This document shows, one piece after another, positions 1-12,662 of a stretch of 64,000 nucleotides of DNA; within the stretch, counting starts at the first letter, position 1; each line of letters begins with the position of its first letter. The notes beneath the pieces were generated by a model that was not told where the DNA came from, made no database searches, and was given only the letters and a program-made list of their open reading frames with translations. The stretch lies in NCBI GenBank assembly GCA_048013815.1, contig CM106585.1, forward strand, positions 372,001-436,000, written 5' to 3'. A program made the position numbers and the translations under genes. The DNA comes from Setoptus koraiensis (Eukaryota > Arthropoda).

Positions 1-1128
<1,128 letters not shown>

Positions 1129-2392
1129 ATTTCTGGCTTTAATTGAGAGGAATGGATATTATTTGACTTTGTTGATTATTGAGTATGTAATATGAGTATG
1201 TCGCTTACTAGTTCGATAGTAAAGAGGTTTGAAAGGTACTAGTGACGCCATGACAGAATGAGAGAGTCACGTCAAATCTAATCACGTCTAAAGAATAATA
1301 CTAAAGGATACTGAGGAATACTGAAGAATTATGAAATAAACAATTTGATCACACATCTTAAATCAAAGTAAAACACCATGTCAAGATAGAATAACAATAA
1401 AATAGAGTATCTCTGAATACGACACCAACTCAATTGTGAATATCTTCTGCTGATGATTGTGGCTGTATCCGGCCTCGTCATACAGTATTGATTATATAGC
1501 CTGCATTTTTGTATTTTTCTCATTAGCTAACTCTCAGCTCTTATTCGACGGGCAAGCGACAGATGATTTGTCCAGCTTTCGCTTCAAGTTTCCGACAGAC
1601 TTGTCCACCCTTGCATCGCTTGATACATTTGCAGAAATTATGCTGCTCTCTCGACTGAAATCAAACATGACCAACCAATGCAGCCATGGGCGTTGAGCTG
1701 TCAGGTCCATCAAATGACAAGCTTTATGGTAATTAACAAAAAGCTATTATAAACAACGGACGCTCATCAAACGTTCTTGTGTCTGACGCAAGGATGACCC
1801 ACCGAAGAACCAACAAATCGACTACACGTATATGGCCATCGCACAACAAACAACCATTATCGCTGTAAACGTTATAACTCGCTATGCTGTATGAGTACTA
1901 TACGACGGGCAACACCCTTGTCCAATTGGCCATGTGATCGTTGTTTGTTACAGGCATTACAGTGACAAAGGACATGATCACGACGGTGATTACGTAATAT
2001 ATGTTAGGTGATATTACGAAGATACGCATTACGTAACTTGGATGCGTTCGAATGTGGCGCTCGGTGAGAGATGCGCCAATGATTGCGCAGATTGGCTGCG
2101 GGGCAGATGAGCCTTAAATGTGTGGTTGTTATATTATTATTGAATTTGCTCTATTTTTTTCTTTCTTTCCATTTAACTCTCTCCATTTATCCCTGTCTAA
2201 AAACACATATTTACATTTGGTTGTTGTTGATACATTTGATAAACAATCAATTATCCACAATCATATTCGGACACCAATATAGCCTGGAAAATAACATTTA
2301 TTTCTTTCCGTCACAAATCAATTATTATCACAACAGCAACAACAACAAAACATTCATCACAACAAACAAAATAATTCATCATTTATTCAATC
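1129..2392. other. Non-coding interval between malic enzyme and Mo25
   Basis: This holds the malic enzyme 3' UTR and the Mo25 promoter and 5' leader. The last 120 bp before Mo25 are strongly A-rich with CAACAACAA runs, typical of a leader. The short open frames here have no recognisable domains. I see no RNA gene or mobile element. Confidence 0.5.
1335..1340 (+). terminator. Candidate polyadenylation signal of the malic enzyme gene
   Basis: Canonical AATAAA on the plus strand about 205 bp after the malic enzyme stop codon. It is the first canonical hexamer I noticed there; use is inferred from position only. Confidence 0.4.
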
Positions 2393-3403
2393 ATGCCACT
2401 ATTTGGTAAATCTACCAAGACACCATTTGAGCTGATCAGGTCACTTCAAGAATCATTGCAAATCACAGAAAAGGGCGATAGCAAAAAGGCAGACAAGGCC
2501 CTGGAGGATGTCTCAAAAAGTCTCGTAGCCATTAAGGTTATGTTATATGGTACAAATGACCAAGAGCCACAAACAGATATAGCGGTAGCCCAATTGGCTT
2601 TGGAGATCTACAAATCAGATCTATTATTGTCGCTCATTAGTAGCTTATCAAAAATTGAATTTGAGGCCAAGAAAGATGTTGCGCAAATATTTAACAATAT
2701 ATTAAGGCGCCAAATTGGCACAAGATCGCCAACTGTTGAATATATATGCACAAAACCAGATATATTATTCATGTTAATCAGGGGCTATGAAAAACATGAG
2801 ATTGCTTTAAATTGCGGCTCAATGTTACGCGAATGTGCCCGCTACGACGCTTTAGCCAAAATTATCCTCATGTCAACCGAATTCTATTTATTCTTTCGTT
2901 ATGTTGAAGTGTCAACATTTGATATAGCATCGGATGCATTCTCTACATTTAAGGAATTATTAACACGTCACAAACAAATATCAGCTGATTTTTTGGAGGC
3001 TAATTATGATAACTTTTTTACAGATTATCAAAAATTACTTAATTCAGATAACTATGTCACTAAACGTCAATCATTGAAGCTTCTAGGTGAATTATTATTA
3101 GATCGAAACAATTTTACAATTATGACACGTTATATCAGCTGCCCAGAGAATTTAAAATTGATGATGACTATGCTGAAAGATAAAAGCAGGAACATCCAAT
3201 TTGAAGCATTTCACGTATTTAAAGTATTTGTAGCTAATCCAAACAAGCCTAAGCCAATATTAGACATTTTATTACGCAATAAGGATAAATTAATAGATTT
3301 TCTAACCAAGTTTCAGACTGATCGTTATGAGGATGAACAATTCAATGACGAAAAGACCTTTCTCATCAATCAAATACGTGATCTTAAGTCTGTGGACGAT
3401 TAG
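2393..3403 (+). CDS. Mo25: Mo25 / CAB39 scaffold protein
   Basis: Mo25 is the helical-repeat scaffold that binds the pseudokinase STRAD and activates LKB1, and also activates Ste20-type kinases in the cytoplasm. The 336-residue product is close to the family norm (about 340) and begins [18 protein letters not shown], almost the animal consensus. Family hallmarks include [72 protein letters not shown] and [20 protein letters not shown]. The ATG follows an A-rich leader and the frame is open to the natural C-terminus. The gene has no introns, whereas animal Mo25 genes usually have several; the sequence is intact, so it is either an intron-stripped native locus or a functional retrocopy. MALSU1 converges on it, with 136 bp between the stop codons. 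That gap is extremely A/T-rich with TATATA runs and no canonical AATAAA that I could find. Confidence 0.97.
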   Translation: MPLFGKSTKTPFELIRSLQESLQITEKGDSKKADKALEDVSKSLVAIKVMLYGTNDQEPQTDIAVAQLALEIYKSDLLLSLISSLSKIEFEAKKDVAQIFNNILRRQIGTRSPTVEYICTKPDILFMLIRGYEKHEIALNCGSMLRECARYDALAKIILMSTEFYLFFRYVEVSTFDIASDAFSTFKELLTRHKQISADFLEANYDNFFTDYQKLLNSDNYVTKRQSLKLLGELLLDRNNFTIMTRYISCPENLKLMMTMLKDKSRNIQFEAFHVFKVFVANPNKPKPILDILLRNKDKLIDFLTKFQTDRYEDEQFNDEKTFLINQIRDLKSVDD

Positions 3404-3539
3404 TAACAATAATGTGTATATAAATATATCTACATATATATTGATTATTATTGAATTGATTTGTCTATATATAGTATATATCTATAAAATATATATATAT
3501 ATATTTTGTAAGATTATTATAACACCCACCCAACAACGG

Positions 3540-4058
3540 CTAGACTTTGTCTCCTTTTTCTTCTTGTTCTCTTAGTTTTTCAATGAAATACTTGAAATTT
3601 GTTGTCGGCTTGTCTTCTTCAGGATGATTTATTAGTTCGTCAAACTCTTCGCCAACACACCACAATTGTTCAATATCGTACTTCTGTCTTACTCGCGGCA
3701 GAAATAAATGTATAATTATTGAATCGAAATCTATCACATTCCAGCCGGGTGACTCACTGATCCTGGCGTAAGCGGCCTTTTCATCTCTGACATTATTTTT
3801 ATAGTATTTATTTAGCAGTTCTGTAGAAGAGTTCAAGTGGCGCTGATTAAATGAGTTGGCCAGCACTATCATTTTCGGATCATCTTTAAATGGCGTCCTG
3901 ATGACCGCAATTTCTGATAGTTTTCGTTCTTTTAATTGCTGTACAAGTGTCTCTATGTCCATGTTACATTTCGCCGAATGCTGTTTCCACCGGTGTTGGT
4001 TTATTAGACTAGATTGTGCTCTGAGAAAATATTTTAGAAGCCTGCCATTGTTCAACAT
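3540..4058 (-). CDS. MALSU1: Mitochondrial ribosome assembly factor MALSU1 (RsfS family)
   Basis: MALSU1 belongs to the RsfS/Iojap family, which binds the uL14 protein of the large mitoribosomal subunit during assembly and blocks premature subunit joining. The 172-residue product starts with a basic stretch free of acidic residues (MLNNGRLLKYFLRAQSSL), as expected for a mitochondrial targeting peptide. The RsfS domain covers about residues 33-150: DIETLVQQLKERKLSEIAVI, then NSFNQRHLNSS, corresponding to the SxRH region of the family, and GWNVIDFDSIIIHLFLPRVR with YDIEQLW, matching the conserved W.v.D...vivH.f....R..Y.lE.LW pattern. An acidic/basic tail follows. It has no introns and is read convergently to Mo25. 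The family assignment rests on motif memory; length and layout fit. Confidence 0.88.
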   Translation of the reverse strand: MLNNGRLLKYFLRAQSSLINQHRWKQHSAKCNMDIETLVQQLKERKLSEIAVIRTPFKDDPKMIVLANSFNQRHLNSSTELLNKYYKNNVRDEKAAYARISESPGWNVIDFDSIIIHLFLPRVRQKYDIEQLWCVGEEFDELINHPEEDKPTTNFKYFIEKLREQEEKGDKV

Positions 4059-4430
4059 GCTTGCTGATGTTGTATCTAAACAATTATATAAACAATATAG
4101 TGTAAGAGTTTAAGTGAAAATCTCTGATAAGGACTCACACTATTTGTGAGATACATGTGGAGTCTAGTGGCATGAGCTTTTGTTTATAAATTGTGAGCTA
4201 AACTGCCAAAGCAGATACACCGGGCCGCTCTGTCTGCCAAAATAATCTGCTTGTGTGGCTGTGCGTCATAATTGATTGAACGTAGCCTGGGTTTGTCTGT
4301 CGTGCGCGACAAATGGGAGGCCCATGAGGGTAGGCTTCGTCAGGGGCCCAAGATTTCAATTTAAACAAAATTCGATATGGAATTTGTTCTCGCCATTCCT
4401 CCTTAACATATTGTATTGTATCACGAGTAT

Positions 4431-4465
4431 GGGAGAGGGAGAGGGAGAGAGAGAGAGAGAGAGAA
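4431..4465. repeat. GA-rich microsatellite
   Basis: GGGAGA units grade into pure GA dinucleotides, about 35 bp, in the MALSU1-sim interval. GA tracts are bound by GAGA-type factors in insects, but no function can be inferred here. Confidence 0.85.
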
Positions 4466-5060
4466 AAAAAGAGGTGCTGCCAAAGAAAAGGGACAGTCGT
4501 AGAGACGAGTCAAGTTTTTGACTGATAATAATTGTGTCAGGCAACAAACAATCAGACTGCACCAACATAACCTAACCTTAACTAAATTGGTCTGACTCAC
4601 CAAACACACTAATGATAGCCACCTAGACGTAGAGATACATGTGTATATATAGATATAACTGTGGCTATTGCGTCATATATACATGTATTAAGCGTCGTTA
4701 TAAATTTGCGCCTTGTCTAGCGCAAGTCTAGTTGGTATTTTATCACAACAAGTATAACGGTTGTGAAGTGAAAGTTGCTGCTGCTGTTGTTGTTGTTGTT
4801 TTGGAATCTCTCTATCGAGCAGCAAATTAGAAACTGGCAACTGACGAGTGACAAATTATGTAAGAGAGTTGCTGCAACTCGTTAAAAAATAATTGCCAAC
4901 TAGCAGCAACGGAGCAAGTAACGGTAAAACTGTAGGCAGCAAACAACAACAATTTAATTCGGGGGACACACACTCGCACAAACACAAGTTTTGAAATAAA
5001 ATAACTTGAAAACTTTCTCTTCCTTTTCAAAGCTTTTTTGCTCGTTGTTGTTGTCTGTCA

Positions 5061-5066
5061 CACGTG
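5061..5066. promoter_or_regulatory. CACGTG E-box containing the Sim/Tango core ACGTG
   Basis: The palindrome CACGTG lies about 2.4 kb upstream of the sim start codon. Sim-Tango heterodimers are known to bind ACGTG (the CNS midline element) and sim autoregulates in Drosophila. A single six-base site can occur by chance. Confidence 0.15.
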
Positions 5067-6804
5067 TTACACCAAATAATCATCGTCGTCCGTCCGAAGG
5101 AACCAGCACCACAACAGCACCAACAGCAGCAGCACCACCACCAACAGCAGCACCACCAACAGCATCACCACCAACAACAGCAACACTAGCACGTTAACAA
5201 GTATAGAAACAAAGTTTTCAGTTTATGTTGCCAGTCGATACAGTTGTCGCCATATGTCATTATTGGTGGTGTTGTCAAATGATTGATCTCTCTCTTTCTA
5301 TCTGCCGATTGATTGGTTCCTGTTTTGGCCATTGTGTCCAATAGTGATATTACTATTGGTGTCGTGTAGACCCCCCCCCCTCCCCTCTCTCCCGACAGAC
5401 CAAACCGATAGAGAGCAACCAATTGACCAAACTGGCAGTAGCGATGCTTTTTTGGTTCGCTTCCACTGCAGTTTGCCAAGCTGAGCAAGCGAGACAATAA
5501 TAATACTACTACCATAATGGTGACATCAATTAAAATTAATTCTCTTACTCGCTACCTCTGGTTGTGTGACGATATTTACCGAACACTTACATTGACTTGC
5601 ACAAAAGTAACGTCGTCATCATTATAATCTCAACAATTACGACGACTAACTATCGCTGCGTCGTCTGTTTGGGCGCCTCCCCCCCCCTCGTCGCCGTATG
5701 TGGCTGCCCCTCGTGAGGTGCCCATCACTCACACTGCCAACGAACGATATCCACAAAAAAAGTGGCACTATTAGCATTATTGGCGTTGTCACTGGTTGTT
5801 TGTAAGTCTGTGTGTGTGTGTGTGTGTGATTTGTCTAATTAGAATTCATCAGAATCTTGATTGATATCCGTCAGATCATTTGATGATGCTTCCATTGTAA
5901 CGTTGCGTGTGATGGCACCAGTTCATTACCATAATCATAACCTCTAACATGACGATTGTTTCCCGACTGCATGGTTCAGATATCAGACAGTCGAACAGTC
6001 GGCGGATGATCGGATGGTCGGATAGCGATGCCATCATCATGATCAACGCGATGGTATTGAACTATTCCGGCGGTGTCGTTGTTCAACCTCTGAACAACTG
6101 TGTGAGACTGAATGGGACATACTATGACCATACCACAACAGTGCTTGCTCCGTGGCTAGTGGTGACTAGTGGCGAGCAGCAACGAGAAATAGTGGTAGTA
6201 TAGCCTGCAATGACGAATATTGAATAGTTGTTGTCAATGACCCTTGTCGATTATTTCCTCAATATCTGGCTGCGTTAATTAATATTATTATTGGTATCGC
6301 ATATAACAAAAAGCCAGCCTATCTATTGAGCGATGGATTTTATGAGAGCGGTTATACCGCATGAGACACATTCACAAAGTCGCTTGTAGTTTATAGTTGC
6401 ACAGTGAGTGGCTGTTGTTTTAGTACCTAAAATCAAAGACAATGGCCACTGAAATAATCATCACCACCGATTTTTTACTCACATCGCAATAAGTCACGCA
6501 CCATAACATTCTCTGACGAGTCCACTGATCAATGCCCTCTCTCGCTCGCTCGCTCTCTCGCCTTATCTCTCTTGCCAAGTGAACAAAAAGATATTTATTT
6601 ATATATTTAATTTTTGTGTCCAAGTGCGACTGTAGCCAAGTGAGACATCAGATCAATTAGAAAAAACTATTGATTTATGAGATAATTAACTACAAGTTGA
6701 CTCATTATCCGCTCACTTAATTTTCACAACAACAACGAGCCGCGAGCCGGCGTATAGCCGATAGTGCAAGAGTGCAATGGCGCGATAGTGAGCGAGCTTG
6801 AGTC

Positions 6805-6812
6805 TATAAATA
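6805..6812 (+). promoter_or_regulatory. Candidate TATA box for single-minded
   Basis: TATAAATA sits about 670 bp before the sim ATG, downstream of a GA/GC-mixed stretch. Transcription from just downstream would give a 5' UTR of roughly 640 nt. The call is positional only; other A/T-rich sites exist nearby. Confidence 0.22.
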
Positions 6813-7481
6813 CATACAACCGCTCTCCCTCTTGAATAGATTTATTTGAGAAAACGATGATTCGGTTTGCAGAGAGACAAGGCAGCTTCTTTTTTCGCCC
6901 TCAGTCTTCGCTGAGCGCATGCGCGTGCAAAGAAAATGCTCACTTCACCATCTAACGATTAACTCTTTGCAAGTTGTTGGTTGTTGTTGCTTCGAGCGAC
7001 AACAACAACGACAACAATTGTCGAATCAATTGCAAAACGACTACAAACACAGACACTTGTACTGTAACACACCGAAAACAAAAAACAAAAAACAAACAAA
7101 CAAACAAACGAATAACGATGCTCCAACAAATGTTAATGTTGCGCGCTATTCACTTCCTGTATTTTTGTTGTTGTTGCTGCTGCTGCTAGATTTTTCTCGC
7201 TGTGTGTGACTGGTGCCCAACGCCACATGCAGTGTCATAGTTCACCTCGGCATCTATGATCAACAACAACAACAACAGCCACACAAACCTGTTACCTGGC
7301 TTCACGCAAACAGCACCTATATAGTGTGTGTGTGTGTCTGTCGGAGACACATATAGATACGAGCGCCATATAGGTCACAAAGTCATCTTAATCATCACAA
7401 TCTCATATCGCGTTAACATTGAGTTAACAATCAACAAGACAGCAAATTATCAAGCAACTACAACAAAGATCAGCAGAAAGG

Positions 7482-10400
7482 ATGAAAGAAAAGTCAAGGA
7501 ATGCAGCGAAGAGTAGACGCGAAAAAGAGAAGGCCGAATTCAGTGAATTGGCTAAATTGTTGCCATTACCCGTGGCCACAACTAGCCAATTGGACAAAGC
7601 ATCTATAATAAGATTGACCTCAAGTTACCTCAAAATGCGCGCCACTTTCCCATATGGTAAGTTGGCCATCAAAGTTGACAGTGCAAACATATCACTGAAT
7701 ACGATCATCGATGTATTATAATCACTGTCTGCCAACTAACGCTCATCAGCCATTATCACTAGCCGACACACAAATAAATTTATTACAATTTACTATAACG
7801 AGTAACCTTCACTTCCGTCTCAACACACATCGCATCACTTCAGGTCTTGGCGGATTCTGGGGCGCGAACACACCGTTGGCGTGTGACGCCGCCGGCCAGG
7901 CATCGTTCGAGCATGCTACCCAGATAAAAGAGTTGGGCTCGCTGCTGCTTCAGGTGAGTATTTCACGTACCAGGCGACAAGCTGCAAAGTTTACGAGTTG
8001 AGAAGTTGAATAATTGAAACACATTACAACTTTTGAAATGCTGCCCATCGCCACTCTGAAGACTCTGGACGGATTTGTGTTTGCCCTGCATCAAGACGGC
8101 AAGATCATGTACATATCAGAGACTGCCTCTGTACATTTGGGACTCTCTCAGGTAAATCAGCGCGCACGATAATACAAGATAATTGACTCCTTTCAAATCT
8201 ATCAGCAATCGCAACAAAAGGCACAACATCTAACTTTATCTAACCATAAATGACTTATATGCTTGGTCGCCGGTCACCCCAGGTCGACTTGACAGGCAGC
8301 AGCATCTTTGAATACGTTCATCCTTTAGATCACGAAGACCTGAGAGAGGTGCTGTCTATACGCGAACAAGATGATCACCAAATAGAGCCATCTGTTTGTG
8401 CCTCTGGGCGTCACTATAATGAGCAGCGTGACATTGATGATTTAATTAATTATGATTATGATAATCGCGCAACACAAACAAACAATGGCACAGCCAGCAA
8501 TATTTACATCGACACTTATGATTCTACCCAAACGCACACTGAAATTGCTAGATCATTTTGCATAAGAATGAAATGTATACTACCAAAAAGGAACGCTGGA
8601 CTTGTCTGTTCGGGATACAAGGTAAGCGAACAGTTTTTAGCCCATATCTATAGCTGATAACTGTATGCCTCTATGACATATGTAATGCATCACCTAACAT
8701 TATATGACAGGTGATACGAAATGAATGAGAATCGGCTTTGTCTGTCATTTAATTCATCATCAGTAATGAGCGGTATGAGTTATGATATCAGTGATAATTA
8801 ATAATATCACGCAATAATAATTATTTTGTTGTTCATTATCATATTTAGGCCATTCATTGTAGTGGTTACCTGAAAGTCAGATCGATTAACAAATCAGACT
8901 GCTATTCAGAATCAACTTCAGCAGAGGCGCTCAAATTGAATAATGTTCACGGCTTGGCTATTCAACATGCTAATAATAATAACAAACATGACAATGATAG
9001 TGATAGCAATTATCTCAGCGACAATTGGCAAGGTTGCGGATTGGTTGCAGTGGGCCACTCTCTACTCACAAGTGCGTCCACAGAAATCAAATTGTCCAAA
9101 AAATCATTCATGTTTAGGGCGGATCTTGATCTCAAACTGACATTTGTCGAACCAATGTAAGTTTTTCCATCTCACTTAACTTGACATTTCGTCTCACTGG
9201 CTCATCATTGAGATTATTCACAAAACAACACTGTTGATTTAACTAACCGATCTCTGTAATAAAACAATGTATACACACACAAGAATCACTCACTTACTGG
9301 GATATGAGCCAGTTTACCTGTTGGGTCAAACGCTTTACCAGTATATCTATGGTGATGATATAGTGCACTTAAAAGAGACGCACCAGACTATTTTGAAGAA
9401 AGGACAAGGCACTACAAGATATTATAGAATATTAACAAATCGAGGTGGCTATGTTTGGGTTCAGTCGTATGCGACTTTGGTCAACAATCCCAGATCATCG
9501 CAAAGGCCTCAATATATTGTTTCTATGACTATCATTTTGACAGAGACCATACGTCAGGATACAATATTTCATGACGACTCCATGGAACTAGACACCGCTG
9601 CCAGGCAACGGCATCAAACAACCAAACCGGTAACATTAATTCCGAATCGCAATATAAATCTGGAAGAAAGTGGCAAATGTGCCAATGAACAACAACAACC
9701 ACAACCACAACAACAGAGTGGTTGCAAAAGTGTGAGCATGACAACAAAATCAAACAAAACTAAACAACAATATGGCAGCAATCACCATTTGTATGAAATC
9801 AACAACAACAGCAGTGATGTGAGTGAAAAAAAATCAAAAGATATTTATAAGCGTAACAGAATGAGAGAAACAGTCAACAATAGGAAAGCTTTGAATATAA
9901 TTAGACAGGATGTTGAGCAGGCCATACTGACAAGATCAAGAAGAATCTCAGATGACTTATCTTCAACTGTATCAACAGCAACTACCTCACAATCAATTGT
10001 CAGTCATGATAATGAGGTGATGTCATCTACTGATGACCAATCAGCATCATTTGATCAAATTACTAAATACACTGCTGAACTATTGCACAAAACTTTTGAA
10101 AATGATCAACATGGTAACACAAATGATCCAATAATTGAGCAATCTCATCATAACGGCAACATAAATCAATTTATTCATGAAGAAGAATTGCAATCTCCTA
10201 ATTATTGTTTCGAACAAACAAATTGTGTTGGTAGTACACACAACAACATTGATGGTAATGTTAATAAAAATAGCGACTCATTTAATGTAAATGATACCAA
10301 CTACCATCTCTTGCAAACTTCTAAGGGCTTTTCTCAATCAACAGCAACGATCGCAATCATGCAACCGCAACAACATCGTCAGCGTGAATTCATTACACCA

Positions 10401-11330
10401 AATGACAATAATCATTTATCATCATCATTTAATCAAACCCATGACGCCAATAATGTACCAGATAACCAGAAAGACTGCCCATATTCATACGAACAACAAG
10501 ATATCGTTCTGGAGCCATTGGTAGTCAACGATGCTCAGTCAAATCAGTGCCCATTTATTGATAATAACTTAATGATTAATAATAAACAACTGGACAATAT
10601 TAACTTGGAAAGATTTCAATATTCTGACTATTATTGTAACAGTGAACTCTATGAGGCGCCAATGGACCGCGTCCAAGATCAACATGTGCCAATCGACGGA
10701 ATTCAAAAAGTCGATAAGACTACTACATATTTCTCTAAACAACAAGATCATCATGTAGAATCGGATCATTATCCTCATATATACAATCAAGTAATTACCT
10801 CAGATCACACATTGCAGCATCACTATCATAATCATGGTAGCGACAATACATTTGAAACTGACGACGCTCATGAATTAATTAAGAATTGCGCAAATATAAT
10901 AGAGGATGTTCACATGACTGATGGACAAAGTAAAGCACAAGCAACAACAAATACACTTGATTTCAGGAAGTACCCATCGTCTAATCAAAGTGAGGTGACA
11001 AATTATAATAATTGTTATAATTATAACAATCCTTATCATGAACACCAAGTTCATCATCACCATCACGTCAAGTTCAATCAAGCTAACAACAATGTTGACA
11101 AGGAATGGCCCAATCAATATCATCAGTTGTATGATATGACAACTTACAATAGTCAACAGCATGGAGGCATCAATAGTGGTGCTAATAATAACTTGGCAAA
11201 CCACCATAATAGTTTACATGATGATCCTAGCCGTCATAATTGTTTGATTGAGAATATATCATCATCGGATATTAACAGTTTCAATTCATTAAGTTCCTCT
11301 AGCTCCTCGCCAGGCTCTTTAGTCAATTAA
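7482..11330 (+). CDS. sim: Single-minded, bHLH-PAS transcription factor
   Basis: Sim pairs with Tango/ARNT and is the master regulator of ventral midline cells in insects. Six exons join in frame: 7482..7656, 7844..7953, 8062..8151, 8283..8621, 8849..9156, 9284..11330, giving 1022 residues. As in known Sim proteins, the ATG opens directly into the basic region ([16 protein letters not shown]), followed by the helix-loop-helix ending [16 protein letters not shown] covers about residues 96-275 and includes [19 protein letters not shown] and [16 protein letters not shown] (about 305-420) has [19 protein letters not shown], and [19 protein letters not shown], the last favouring Sim over Trachealess/NPAS3. 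PAS-A carries an extra loop of about 40 polar residues, and the PAS linker holds an Asn/Asp-rich insert. The last 600 residues are Asn/Gln/His-rich with a basic patch ([17 protein letters not shown]) and no recognisable domain. AATAAA follows at 11381. Confidence 0.95.
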
Positions 11331-11380
11331 TTGGAGTAAAGAGAAGAATATAGATAGCCAATAGTTTTTTTTTGCACAAT

Positions 11381-11386
11381 AATAAA
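11381..11386 (+). terminator. Candidate polyadenylation signal of single-minded
   Basis: AATAAA 51 bp after the sim stop codon; a well-placed canonical hexamer on the coding strand. Confidence 0.5.
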
Positions 11387-11629
11387 CTGGATAAGATCGC
11401 TCATTTAAAATTATCACGGGACGTATCGAATTCCTTCGTGATGTATTGATTACGGTATCATTTGTTGAGTTGTCTTTCACATCCATAGTTTGTTTTGTGT
11501 GTGTTAACATTCCAAAGAGTTTATTGGAATGCATTCTATTCTAGTTGGCGACATTTTCGAACAAGCATAACGAATCTATGATTGTGTTCTCGACTTGGAA
11601 ATGGAGAAGATTTTAACATTTTAACACAG

Positions 11630-12662
11630 AAGAGTTTATAGAGAGGATGATGAAGTTGAACTACCAGCAACACCTAAATTGGATGACAACATAAAAGCAT
11701 ATAATAATCAAATTAGAACAGCAAACAAACCAAACAACCCTTTTCAATATCAATGGGCCCGCTTATCCAATCTAATATTCAATAAGGCCAATGATGACCA
11801 TGAGGTCGTTGATGATCAAGATGATAAAATAGACATACTCCCTCCATCATTGTATAATTTCCTAAGCAGAGTGCCCAAGATGATCACAGATTATGTGTCG
11901 ACGGATTATACAAAAGTTGACCGTTACACAGATTGGCGGACATCGGGATGTTTAAGTATGCCCAGAAGGCAATATCAATGCGGTAGCTGTTACGCATTCG
12001 CTACTATTGCCTATCTAGAATGGGCTCAGTGTAAAGACACACGTGTATTGATGTCATTTAGCGAATAATTCATGGTTGATTGTGGTGTCCACAGCAAACT
12101 AAAGCAATGTGACGGTGGCTACCTAGAGGATCTAGGTGATTTTGTGTCGAATTATGGTGTGAAATTACGAGAGAACTATCCCTATACGGCTGAGGCTGGC
12201 ACATGTCCCTTTAAAAAGGGAGATAAATTGTTTGAGATAGGATATGCAAAGCCAACCATGAAAAAGTGGAATTTAGTTGACAGAAGCAAATGGCACACAG
12301 TATTGAACGATGTTGGACCAATGATAGCCGGTGTGTTAGTGCCATCAGATTTCCAGAATTATGGTGGTCAAATTCACACTGGCCACAATTGCGACCCTAA
12401 CAGAGGTCATGCCATGCTTTTGGTGGGTCACGGTATAGAGGATGGGACGCCATATTGGATATTCAAGAATTCGCACGGCTTCCATTGGGGCGAATACGGT
12501 TATTTCAAATTGAGTAAACTTGCAAAGAATAATTGTTTTATTGGTGCCTTGTTATCGGAGGTGACATTCAGCGACCATCCTGTTGTGAGACGAAAGAAGG
12601 CATTGAAAACTGCCGTCGATAGGTATAAGTTGTTCAAAGATAATATCAAGAGCAATCAATAA
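11630..12662 (+). pseudogene. Papain-family (C1A) cysteine protease with an in-frame stop
   Basis: A cathepsin-like frame runs from a likely splice acceptor (ttaacacag, exon from 11630) to a stop at 12660-12662, interrupted only by TAA at 12066-12068, where relatives have a residue between SFSE and FMVDC (Gln is usual and differs by one base). The end of a propeptide is visible (RVYREDDEVEL, then AYNNQIRTAN). The mature domain has DWRTSGCL, QCGSCYAFA with the catalytic Cys and oxyanion Gln, GHAMLLVGHG with the catalytic His, and IFKNSHGFHWGEYGYFKL with the catalytic Asn. Departures from the family include Cys-Tyr for Cys-Trp and Ser-His-Gly for Ser-Trp-Gly. No convincing upstream exon with a signal peptide and first half of the propeptide was found between sim and 11630. 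A single stop in an otherwise open frame suggests a young pseudogene, a segregating null, or a sequence error. AATAAA lies at 12693-12698. Confidence 0.72.

Larger units (their letters stand above)
4059..7481. other. 3.4-kb non-coding region upstream of MALSU1 and single-minded
   Basis: The region separates the divergent MALSU1 and sim genes and must hold both promoters. It contains a GA microsatellite (4431-4465), a CAN-rich tract (5101-5187), a TG run (5809-5828), a C run near 5371, and several CAA/TTG runs. Short open frames here are low-complexity or unrecognised. The final 700 bp, from the TATA-like site near 6805, look like the sim 5' UTR. A non-coding first exon further upstream cannot be excluded. 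Confidence 0.5.
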
